Assembly (NCBI GenBank): GCA_022826185.1
Contig: JAJDVH010000112.1
Span: 1 to 32,233 of the forward strand
From: Alphaproteobacteria bacterium
GTDB lineage: Bacteria; Pseudomonadota; Alphaproteobacteria; Bin95
Length of the DNA stretch: 32,233 nucleotides
Direction of reading: 5' to 3'
In this document: positions 25,951 to 32,233 of the stretch, one piece after another
Layout of the letters: each line of letters begins with the position of its first letter
How positions within the stretch are numbered: position 1 is the stretch's first letter
Notes under the pieces: model-generated
The model's database searches: none
Told to the model about the DNA's origin: nothing
The model's input: the letters and a program-made list of their open reading frames with translations, nothing else
Made by a program: the position numbers and the translations under genes

Positions 25951-28332
25951 TCACAGTTCGAGTTTGAGGCTTGCGAACAGTACGAGTTCGGGTTGGGCAT
26001 GGCGGTTGTGTCCGGGGTGGCGTGAGTGGCTTGCGCCGAGGCGCAGTTCGCCACCGCGGCGCAGCGTCCGGCTCCATGCCGCGTGGAGGTCGATCTGGCG
26101 CCCGGAGGGTTCGAGGCCGGCCGTGGCTGTCCGGCGGATCACCGCGCCGTCCCTTGTGCGCCCGACGGGCAGGAGCAGCCTTGCGCTGCCGCTCTCGACG
26201 CGCAGCGGCTGCGAGAGGGCGAAGTGGAGCCTGTCGCGCCCGGCGAGCGGTCGTTCGGCCCGGAGCGCGAAGGCGGCGGTGTCGAGCGCGCTCATGCCGG
26301 CGATCATGCCGCCCTGCGGGTCGGGTTCGACGCGCCCGAGTTCGGCCCCGGCGCGGGCGCGCCAGGCTCCGAGTTGCGCCGCCGCCCCGATGCCGGCGAA
26401 GGCGGTTGCGCCCGACACGCGCCCGAAGGCCCCGCCGGCGCGGCTGCCGAGCAGGCTTCGCCGTTCGAGCGCCAGGCCGGCGCCGAGCGTCAGCGGCGTC
26501 CCGGCCGGGCGCCATGAGAGCGCCGCGCCCGAGACCGGCGCCGGGTCCCGCAGCCCCTCCGTCGAGAAGGCCGTGACGACCGGCCCGCCCGCCGGCGACA
26601 GGCGCGCCGCCAGGGCCCGCCCGGCAAGCGCAAGATGCCCGCCGCCCAGCTCCATCGACGCCAGGCCCAGCGCCAGCGGTCCGGCTGTGTCCGCCGCCCC
26701 GCCCGCAAACGCCGCGAAGCCCGGTTGCAGCAGCCCGGCATTGCGCTCCGCCGGCTCCATGAACGCCGCCAGGCGCGCCGGGGCGGACGGGCCGGGCGCG
26801 GCGGGCGCGAAGCCGTCCAGCGCATACCAGAACGGCGCGCCCAGCGCATCGAACGCTGCAAGCTCCTGTCCGGCGAGCGAGCGCGCCAGCCCGTCGCCGA
26901 ACGCGCCGCCCGGCGCCAGGCCGGTTGCCGCCGCCGGCGCGCCGGGGCCGTCCACCCGCGCGCCCAGTGCCACCGTCACCGCGCCCACAGGCGCCGTCGC
27001 CGCGCCCAGGTCCATCAGGCCCTGCCCGTAGGTCTCCCTGTCGGCATAGACGCCCTCCCGGTTCGCCGTCGCGAACAGGCGCGTCACAAGCTCGGTATTC
27101 GACAGCTGGTCCCGGAAGAGATGCTTCATCGCCGCCAGACCGCCCGTCACCATCGGCGCGGCGAAAGACGTGCCGCTTGCCTCATAGGTCCCCCGTACGC
27201 CCGTCTCGCCCTCATGCGGACCGAAATACGCCGCGCGCACATCCGCGCCCGGCGCCGCAAGGCACCAGGGCGCCGCGATCCCGCAGCGATTGGAAAAGGA
27301 CGCGATCCCCCCGTCCTCTGCTATCGCCACCGCCGCGACATGGTGCCCGCGCAGCTCCTCGATTCGAGCCGGCAGCCCTGCCAGAAACTCGACCGAGCGC
27401 GCATTCACCTTGCCGTCCCGGCAAAGGTCCGGATTGTTCGCGAAATCCGCCGCATCGCAGTCCTTGCCATGGCCGTTGCCGGCGGCCCACACGAATACCG
27501 TTCTGTCGTCGCGGTCCCCCTGCGCCAGGGCGGCAATCGTGTTCCCGAAATGCTGGCGCAGCGCCGCCTCGCCATATTGATCAATAATCCCCGGAAAGCC
27601 GACGCTCACATTCACGAAATCGAGACGCCGCCCGCCTTCGGACCAATCGAGAATATGCGCGACCCTCGCCGCCCAGCGTTCGTCCGCATCGCCGAAGCCC
27701 GACGGCGCTAGCGGGTCATAATGGTCGCCGGGCTCGCCCGTGGGGATGGCGAACATCGCAAGCTCCGCCCCCCAGGCGACGCCGCGCGCCGCATGCACAT
27801 CCGCCGTGTAGGCCCGCCCCGGCCGCGCCGCAATCACGCTCGCCACCGCCGTGCCGTGCGAGACGCGCTCGCCCCGCTCGTCCGTTGCGCCGTCCAGGAA
27901 GGTCTCGCTGACCCGCTTGCCGGCGAAGACCGGATGCGCTGTGTCGATGCCGCTGTCGATCAGCCCGACCGTGACGCCGCGCCCCGGCGCCGCGCCCGCG
28001 CCATGCCGCAGTTCGATCTGCGCCCAAGCCCGGTCCGCCCCGATAGCGCCGAGGCCCCACTGGTTGCGGAACGCCGCCGCCCCGGTATGGCCCGCCGCCA
28101 GCCGGTCCCGCCGTCCTCCCCACGCCGCAGGCTCCAGGCAGCCCGCCTCGGCCGTCTCGATACATTGCGGCTGGGCAGGCGGTTCGGGCGGCGGCTGTTC
28201 GGTGGGCACGGTGGGAGGCGAGCCGGAGCTTCCGGTCGGCGTCGCCGGCCCGCCGCCTCCGCCGCCGCAGGCCGCCGGTAACAGCAGAAACGCCGCCATG
28301 GCAATCCTGCATAAACCACCGCGAACGGGCAT
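25951..28332 (-). CDS. Surface S8 serine protease, lipidated autotransporter (NalP/AspA-like)
   Basis: 793 residues. The signal peptide ends in a lipobox, FLLLPAACGGGGGG, with lipidated C22. A Pro-rich linker precedes a subtilisin domain with D126 (GLIDSGID), H159 (SHGTAVAS), the oxyanion N286 (WAAGNGHG) and S389 (GTSFAAP). It closes with YGQGLMDLGAATAPVG, the junction typical of S8 autotransporters. The last 290 or so residues alternate polar and hydrophobic positions like a beta-barrel translocator (for example GRDRLHFALSQPLRVESG). The final residue is Leu rather than the usual aromatic. NalP of Neisseria shares the lipobox-S8-barrel order and cleaves surface lipoproteins. Here two such lipoproteins are encoded just upstream on the same strand. 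The ATG at 28332 follows GGGGGA; ATG 28341 is an alternative. Confidence 0.85.
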   Translation of the reverse strand: MPVRGGLCRIAMAAFLLLPAACGGGGGGPATPTGSSGSPPTVPTEQPPPEPPAQPQCIETAEAGCLEPAAWGGRRDRLAAGHTGAAAFRNQWGLGAIGADRAWAQIELRHGAGAAPGRGVTVGLIDSGIDTAHPVFAGKRVSETFLDGATDERGERVSHGTAVASVIAARPGRAYTADVHAARGVAWGAELAMFAIPTGEPGDHYDPLAPSGFGDADERWAARVAHILDWSEGGRRLDFVNVSVGFPGIIDQYGEAALRQHFGNTIAALAQGDRDDRTVFVWAAGNGHGKDCDAADFANNPDLCRDGKVNARSVEFLAGLPARIEELRGHHVAAVAIAEDGGIASFSNRCGIAAPWCLAAPGADVRAAYFGPHEGETGVRGTYEASGTSFAAPMVTGGLAAMKHLFRDQLSNTELVTRLFATANREGVYADRETYGQGLMDLGAATAPVGAVTVALGARVDGPGAPAAATGLAPGGAFGDGLARSLAGQELAAFDALGAPFWYALDGFAPAAPGPSAPARLAAFMEPAERNAGLLQPGFAAFAGGAADTAGPLALGLASMELGGGHLALAGRALAARLSPAGGPVVTAFSTEGLRDPAPVSGAALSWRPAGTPLTLGAGLALERRSLLGSRAGGAFGRVSGATAFAGIGAAAQLGAWRARAGAELGRVEPDPQGGMIAGMSALDTAAFALRAERPLAGRDRLHFALSQPLRVESGSARLLLPVGRTRDGAVIRRTATAGLEPSGRQIDLHAAWSRTLRRGGELRLGASHSRHPGHNRHAQPELVLFASLKLEL

Positions 28333-28427
28333 GGCGCACATCCCCCGATGCCGTCTCCGACGGGGGCCGCAATTTACGGCAGACGCCCCATCGTGCAAAC
28401 AGGGCGTCTGGCCGCTTCCGGATCGTT

Positions 28428-29933
28428 CTAGTTCTTCCGTTGCGTGACCATCAGATAGGTGCCGAAGCCGCCCGCGACCGCGCCGTCGTCGAACTTGCCG
28501 GTGAAGGTCCCGGCGGCCCCTGTCGGATACGCCCCGTCCGCCCCGTCGCCGTAAAGCCGGCCCGAGAAGCGCCCGTGATTGTCCTGGCCCTCGTCCCTGT
28601 AGCCGTCCGTTCCCTTGTAGGTCGAGTCCCAGGTCGCCCCGTGCGTCCGGCCCGAGAAGCCGCCGCTGCTCGCGATGGAGGTCGAGCCGAAGGACAGGCT
28701 CCAGCCGAGATCGCGCCCGCCGCCCCGGAAACCGCTGAGCCCGCCATGGATCGTCTGCGAGGAGCCGAAATCCGCATGCAGCGTCACCTTCGCCGTGAAC
28801 ACCCCGGCGCTGGCGCTGCCGTCGGCGCCCTCCTTCACATACTGCCCGGCGGCCGGGCCTTCATAGGTCGCCCGCCCCGAAAGCGCACGCGGATCGCCGG
28901 CGAAGGGCTGCGAGCCGCCCGCGAAGGTCGTCATCTCGTAAGCGCCATCGTCCAGCGGGTCCGGGCCGCGCAGCCAGAACCCGAACCAGCGGTAGTCCGT
29001 GTCCGGAACGCTCACCTGCGGCTTGCGCGAACCGCCGCCCGCTCCCGTATAGGACTTCGGCGTGAAGACCCAGCCGGCCATCGCCGTGATGCCCTTCCGG
29101 GGATCGCCGGAGTCGTTGAGCGAGCAGGTCTCGGCAACGCAGCTGTAGATGCCGTAGGCGCCGTCGAACCGCCCGTCTATCTCATGGCCCCGGTCGAAGT
29201 CCCTGTCCTCGCCGCTCACGCCCCGGTCCACCGGGTTCACCGAGTCCGTGTCGCCCTCGCGCGTGTCGCCCGGCAGGCGGGAGACATGGGTCACAAGGCG
29301 CTCTCTCAGATGGGCCGCCGTGATGCCCAGGGCGTCGTTCTGCTGGTCCGCATCGGTATCCGTATCCAGGGGCCAGACTTCGGTGAAGTCCAGCGCGCGC
29401 GGCGGCTGGATATCCGTATAGACCCAGGCCGTCGTCGGTCTCGCGGCACCCGTGCGGGTCAGGCTCTGGCCGGAATAGCGGATGGTCGTCGGCGCAACCG
29501 GGGCCGAGCCCGCCGCGCGCCACGACGCATCGAGCCATATATCCGCCTTGCTGCCGTCGGGGCGGCTGATCGTCAGCGTTCCGGGCGCGCCGGTCCCGAC
29601 CGTCTCGATAGCGTGTCGGAGCGCCGCCTCGCGCGTCGGGGTTGCGTCCTCCGACACCGCATCGCCCGTGCCGCTGACAAGGCTGTCTGTCTGGCCGACG
29701 GGGTTGCCGGAGGTGTCGCTCGACTGCCCGGCGGGGCTGTCGCCTGTCCGAGTGCCGGTGTTGCCGGGCGTCTGCGGGTTGCCGCCGCCACCCTGGCCGA
29801 CGGCGCTGCCGCTCGGCTGCCCGCCGGTGTTGCTGGCCGTCTTGGGACCGCCGCTTCCGCCCCCGCAGGCCGAAAGCGCCAGCGCCGCGCAAAACATGAG
29901 CGCCGTCGTCGATAGAAGAGAAAACCGTATCAT
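28428..29933 (-). CDS. Gly-rich surface lipoprotein with TbpB-like C-terminal beta-barrel
   Basis: 501 residues. Signal peptide with lipobox ALALSACGGGSGG (C23), then a flexible Gly/Ser/Thr/Gln linker to about residue 95. A middle region has several Cys and acidic repeats (DTDTDADQQND). The last 125 or so residues look like the eight-stranded barrel of TbpB, NHBA and related Slam-dependent lipoproteins: SGGFSGRTHGATWDS, GRFSGRLYGDGADGAY, then AGTFTGKFDDGAVAGGFG. The ending GTFTGKF-(D)DG-VAGGFG is very characteristic. The role is probably host or nutrient binding at the outer membrane, with ligand unknown. AAGGAG precedes the ATG by about 11 nt. It lies 95 nt upstream of the S8 protease and below two strong hairpins. 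Confidence 0.82.
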   Translation of the reverse strand: MIRFSLLSTTALMFCAALALSACGGGSGGPKTASNTGGQPSGSAVGQGGGGNPQTPGNTGTRTGDSPAGQSSDTSGNPVGQTDSLVSGTGDAVSEDATPTREAALRHAIETVGTGAPGTLTISRPDGSKADIWLDASWRAAGSAPVAPTTIRYSGQSLTRTGAARPTTAWVYTDIQPPRALDFTEVWPLDTDTDADQQNDALGITAAHLRERLVTHVSRLPGDTREGDTDSVNPVDRGVSGEDRDFDRGHEIDGRFDGAYGIYSCVAETCSLNDSGDPRKGITAMAGWVFTPKSYTGAGGGSRKPQVSVPDTDYRWFGFWLRGPDPLDDGAYEMTTFAGGSQPFAGDPRALSGRATYEGPAAGQYVKEGADGSASAGVFTAKVTLHADFGSSQTIHGGLSGFRGGGRDLGWSLSFGSTSIASSGGFSGRTHGATWDSTYKGTDGYRDEGQDNHGRFSGRLYGDGADGAYPTGAAGTFTGKFDDGAVAGGFGTYLMVTQRKN

Positions 29934-29985
29934 CTTTCACGATGCTCCTTGAGGTTTCAGAATGAACGGCAAAGCACACCCGGAG

Positions 29986-30016
29986 GTGCCCCTGCCGACT
30001 CGGTCGGCAGGGGCAC
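29986..30016 (-). repeat. Perfect 14-bp hairpin upstream of the TbpB-like lipoprotein gene
   Basis: GTGCCCCTGCCGAC (29986-29999) and GTCGGCAGGGGCAC (30003-30016) pair completely around a TCG loop. No T-run follows on either strand. The position, 53 nt before the lipoprotein start, would place it in the 5' leader of that gene or at the end of the preceding transcript. Confidence 0.75.
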
Positions 30017-30036
30017 TCCGGGCCTGATCGAACCAT

Positions 30037-30066
30037 AACCCCGCTACTGTGTCCAGTAGCGGGGTT
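30037..30066. terminator. 13-bp hairpin terminator between the two lipoprotein genes
   Basis: AACCCCGCTACTG (30037-30049) pairs with CAGTAGCGGGGTT (30054-30066) around TGTC. On the plus strand it is followed by TTCTTT, on the minus strand by TTATGG. It lies 27 nt after the stop of the upstream minus-strand lipoprotein gene and so most likely terminates it, although the T-tail is better on the opposite strand. Confidence 0.75.
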
Positions 30067-30093
30067 TTCTTTACTCCGGGTTAGACGCGGCGG

Positions 30094-31926
30094 CTACTGT
30101 TTCGTTGCGCCAAACACGCCCACAGCTTGCACCTGGACAGCCGTTAAGTCGCCTAGTTGCGTGATATCATACACGCCTCCAGCCTCCGCCGCATTGGCGC
30201 CGAAAAACGCACCCTCAACCGACGATCCGGCTGCGGTAATAACCGCTGTGTCCGTTGAATGCACGTTTCCGACAAAGTAACCGGACTGGGCTCCGGAAAA
30301 GCTGACGTTAGCGGCAAAAGCAAATGATTGTTTCGGCGTGTCTACCCCTCCCGTCACACCGGGGAATGTATTCCCGACGGTGCTTGTGAGCGTAACGTCA
30401 ATGCTTGCGAGGCTTAAATCCCCCCATACCATTGTGACCGTTCCCGAATCATCGGCGAAGTCACCCCAACCGGTACTATCTGCGGGATTTGTGCGGTATT
30501 TCCCCACATAGGCCCCGTTCCATGTCGCCGTGCCGGTGTTTCCCAAGCCCTGGATGTCGGCAGACGACGTACGTGTGCCGCGCAGATAGTAGTAGTCAAC
30601 GCTTTCGAGACTCGCCGTGAAATCGCCAGCATTACCGGAAGCGTCGAAATCGCCCGGCTTCTCGGACCATGCCCCGAAAGACAAATGGCTATAGGCGCCT
30701 GGCGGCGTCACGGGATCGGGGTCCGGATCGGGGTCCGTCACGGGATCGGGGTCCGAAGCGGTTACATCGTCGGCCTGGAAGCAGGAAAAGTCCGTTACAT
30801 CCTTGCAACCGCCGAACCAGCCCGCGCCGCGAATGTCGGAGACCCTGACAGGATCATTGTTGTTGTCCGTAAGGGTGGCAGAATCCTTTCGGTATTCGAA
30901 CTCATACACACCGGCAAGGGCTTCGGCGTTTGTATCGAATACAGCACCGGCGATCTTGTAATATGTATCATCATCGCCCGGCTTGGCGTTGACCCTGTCG
31001 TTATTGAAAGTCGTTTTCGGGTCGATAAGGTCGGCTGTGGGCGCCCATTCATCGCCGGCCGTATCGCTGCCGTCGGGAAGCGTTTTGGCGTCAGTAGTGC
31101 TGCTTGTGAGCGTTACCGTCACAGCGTTTTCGTTGGTAGTGAAATCCACCTCAATAGAAGCGGTTCCGCTATCATTCGCTTGCGCGCCCCAGACTCCGTT
31201 TTCATCGGCCAGTTGATAAACGCCTTCGTATTCTCCCTCCCAAGTGGCAGTTCCGCTAGGAAGGGAGCTTATGCTCGCGATAACTTCTCCCGTAACCGCA
31301 TAGTTAGCGTAAAAGCCCTCCTCGGTTAATGTTCCGACACCGAAACGCCGCTGGTCGTTAGCCGGGGCAGGTTGGTCACTCCTCCATACGCCCCAGGATG
31401 CAACGGGGCCGTTTTGGGAGGTGTAGCTGCCTGTTTTCGGAGCAGTCGGCGGTGTTTGCGGCGGTGCCGGCGGGCTTTTTGCCGAGGGCTGGTCGAAAGC
31501 CTCTAGGAGGCGGTAATACAGATTTGACAGCGCCTGTTGTTCAACGGGATCAAGACGGTAGAAGTCATGATCTGGAACGCGATTGTTGACCGATTGAGCC
31601 GACTTTGACAGTAGTGCCAGAATGTCGGCGAAAAACTGCAAGTCTGCGGCAGTTGTGGCTGCGTTAAGCTGTTTTTCCAGGGTGTGGCAGTAGCTTTCAG
31701 TCTCTCCGCAAACGGACATCAGGGCCGCGCCGCCTGCGCCGGTGCCGCCTGTGCCGGTGCCGCCTGTGCCGGTCCCGCCCCCTGGGGATTGAGGGGTTTG
31801 GGAAGGGGGTATCTCGTTGCTGGCGGCCGGTGTTCCGCTGCTACCGCCGCCACCGCAGCCGGTGAGCGCCAGCATAGCAATGAGCGGAAGGGCCATTGAG
31901 GTCTTCAGGACTGTGGCGATGTTCAC
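30094..31926 (-). CDS. Gly-rich surface lipoprotein with two repeated TbpB-like domains
   Basis: 610 residues. Signal peptide with lipobox LALTGCGGGGSS (C24), a Gly-Thr repeat linker (about 50-67), and a helical segment (about 80-145). Then come two copies of one beta-rich domain. Copy one at about 224-345 has SGTATWEGEYEGVY, DSGTASIEVDF and VTVTLTSST. Copy two at about 464-590 has TGTATWNGAYVGKY, DSGTVTMVWGDL and IDVTLTSTV. A Asp-Pro-rich hinge (390-409) separates them. The TATW-x-G-x-Y-x-G-x-Y strand pair resembles barrel hairpins of TbpB-like lipoproteins. The start is GTG at 31926 with GGGAGGAA just upstream. Base composition is clearly lower in GC than its neighbours, suggesting transfer. 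Ligand unknown. Confidence 0.8.
   Translation of the reverse strand: MNIATVLKTSMALPLIAMLALTGCGGGGSSGTPAASNEIPPSQTPQSPGGGTGTGGTGTGGTGAGGAALMSVCGETESYCHTLEKQLNAATTAADLQFFADILALLSKSAQSVNNRVPDHDFYRLDPVEQQALSNLYYRLLEAFDQPSAKSPPAPPQTPPTAPKTGSYTSQNGPVASWGVWRSDQPAPANDQRRFGVGTLTEEGFYANYAVTGEVIASISSLPSGTATWEGEYEGVYQLADENGVWGAQANDSGTASIEVDFTTNENAVTVTLTSSTTDAKTLPDGSDTAGDEWAPTADLIDPKTTFNNDRVNAKPGDDDTYYKIAGAVFDTNAEALAGVYEFEYRKDSATLTDNNNDPVRVSDIRGAGWFGGCKDVTDFSCFQADDVTASDPDPVTDPDPDPDPVTPPGAYSHLSFGAWSEKPGDFDASGNAGDFTASLESVDYYYLRGTRTSSADIQGLGNTGTATWNGAYVGKYRTNPADSTGWGDFADDSGTVTMVWGDLSLASIDVTLTSTVGNTFPGVTGGVDTPKQSFAFAANVSFSGAQSGYFVGNVHSTDTAVITAAGSSVEGAFFGANAAEAGGVYDITQLGDLTAVQVQAVGVFGATKQ
30707..30755 (-). repeat. 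Direct repeat encoding the Asp-Pro hinge of the lipoprotein
   Basis: A 19-bp unit (GTCACGGGATCGGGGTCCG) occurs at 30707-30725 and 30737-30755, a 30-bp period, which keeps the frame. It encodes the DPDPVT repeats between the two beta domains. Length variation would lengthen or shorten the hinge without disrupting the protein. Confidence 0.8.
31729..31773 (-). repeat. Three 15-bp in-frame repeats in the N-terminal linker of the lipoprotein
   Basis: GCCGCCTGTGCCGGT occurs at 31744-31758 and 31759-31773, preceded by a copy with one change at 31729-31743. It encodes the GTGTG-type linker directly after the lipidation site. The unit is a multiple of three, so copy-number change alters tether length only. 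Confidence 0.8.
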
Positions 31927-32157
31927 GGGGATTCCTCCCTTTCGAGACAGACAGGACCGGGAATTGTCGATGCGCCCCGTCGAGAACCGCGAACCATTGC
32001 CCTGGTTCGGCGCGGCGGCGGAAGCAATCGCAACGAGCGGAATCCCGGCAGCTTGCGGCGGACGCGCGGAGGTGCCCTCTGCGCCCGAAATCCGGCGGCG
32101 ACGAGGTATCGTATCGACAGGAAATCCGCCCTTGGCGGGCGGCGGAAACTCAGAAGA
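31927..32157 (-). other. Upstream region of the lipoprotein gene
   Basis: No gene is supported here. The lipoprotein's own frame stays free of stop codons from its GTG start back to the window edge, but contains no ATG, GTG or TTG. A ribosome site (GGGAGGAA) and a signal peptide mark the GTG as the true start. No convincing promoter was recognised. The heptamer array begins at the far end. Confidence 0.5.
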
Positions 32158-32233
32158 TCGGCGCTCGGCGCTCGGCGCTCGGCGCTCGGCGCTCGGCGCT
32201 CGGCGCTCGGCGCTCGGCGCTCGGCGCTCGGCG
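32158..32233. repeat. Perfect heptanucleotide tandem repeat (TCGGCGC), about 11 copies, open at window end
   Basis: 76 bases follow a strict 7-base period with no mismatch, giving nearly 11 copies that continue past the window. The array starts about 230 bp upstream of the lipoprotein start codon. Seven is not a multiple of three, so copy-number change within a coding region would shift frame. Between genes it would change spacing. It may also mark the end of an assembly contig. Confidence 0.95.

Noticed and set aside
31927-32233. Upstream coding extension of the lipoprotein into the heptamer array
   Set aside because: The frame is open, but it has no start codon in the window. The GTG at 31926 has a good ribosome site and opens a complete lipoprotein signal peptide, so the open frame is probably chance in GC-rich sequence.
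32158-32233. CRISPR-like array
   Set aside because: Units are seven bases with no spacers, so this is a simple tandem repeat.

Overview
This is a GC-rich window, almost certainly from an alphaproteobacterium (Rhodospirillales-like, or a related marine or host-associated group). The support is a groESL operon with both a CIRCE operator and an RpoH-type promoter, a ctaA/COX15 heme A synthase, the rpe-heparinase gene pair usual in that class, and dense coding with ATGA/TGATG overlaps. The exact taxon cannot be named from the sequence alone.

Layout. 1-569: two directly repeated IS1380-type left ends, one belonging to an internally deleted copy. 566-2766 (minus): an O-methyltransferase and heme A synthase. 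2846-6286 (plus): a 1146-residue iron-sulfur flavoenzyme in which a GltD/NfnB-like half and a PyrK/NfnA-like half form one chain. 6424-8595: heat-shock regulated groES-groEL. 8634-10018 (minus): two small hypothetical genes, tRNA-Pro(TGG) and a DUF1778/GNAT toxin-antitoxin pair. 10156-13079 (plus): an AhpD/CMD-type protein with an in-frame TGA, then a hydantoinase B-like protein. 13504-15458 (plus): a cytochrome P450 overlapped by a HigA-like regulator, then a small hypothetical gene. 15777-18013 (minus): heparinase II/III-like protein and rpe. 18083-21618 (plus): MBL hydrolase, sirtuin, pgk and an aquaporin, the last three overlapping or tightly spaced. 21638-22595 (minus): a PIN toxin with an HTH-Phd antitoxin and a clear promoter/operator. 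22721-25038 (plus): two overlapping tyrosine recombinases. 25139-25805: a short LysR-type DNA-binding protein and another IS1380-type remnant. 25951-31926 (minus): an S8 protease with lipobox and autotransporter-like C-terminus, and two Gly-rich surface-type lipoproteins. 32158-32233: a perfect heptanucleotide tandem repeat that runs off the window.

Most interesting points. (1) At 10915-10917 a TGA sits exactly at the second cysteine of an AhpD catalytic motif (E-x11-C-x2-U-x3-H). The frame stays open for 121 more residues, and a 7-bp hairpin with a G in its apical loop lies 24 nt downstream, so this reads as a selenoprotein with a bacterial SECIS element. (2) The lipoprotein/S8-protease cluster recalls the Neisseria arrangement in which the lipidated autotransporter NalP sheds TbpB/LbpB/NHBA-type lipoproteins. 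A hypervariable-looking heptamer array lies upstream of it. (3) The giant flavoenzyme looks like a single-chain relative of the NfnAB transhydrogenase.

Housekeeping and accessory genes are interleaved. Accessory material (IS ends, toxin-antitoxin modules, tandem recombinases, lower-GC lipoprotein) is concentrated at 1-569, 8634-10018 and 21638-32233.
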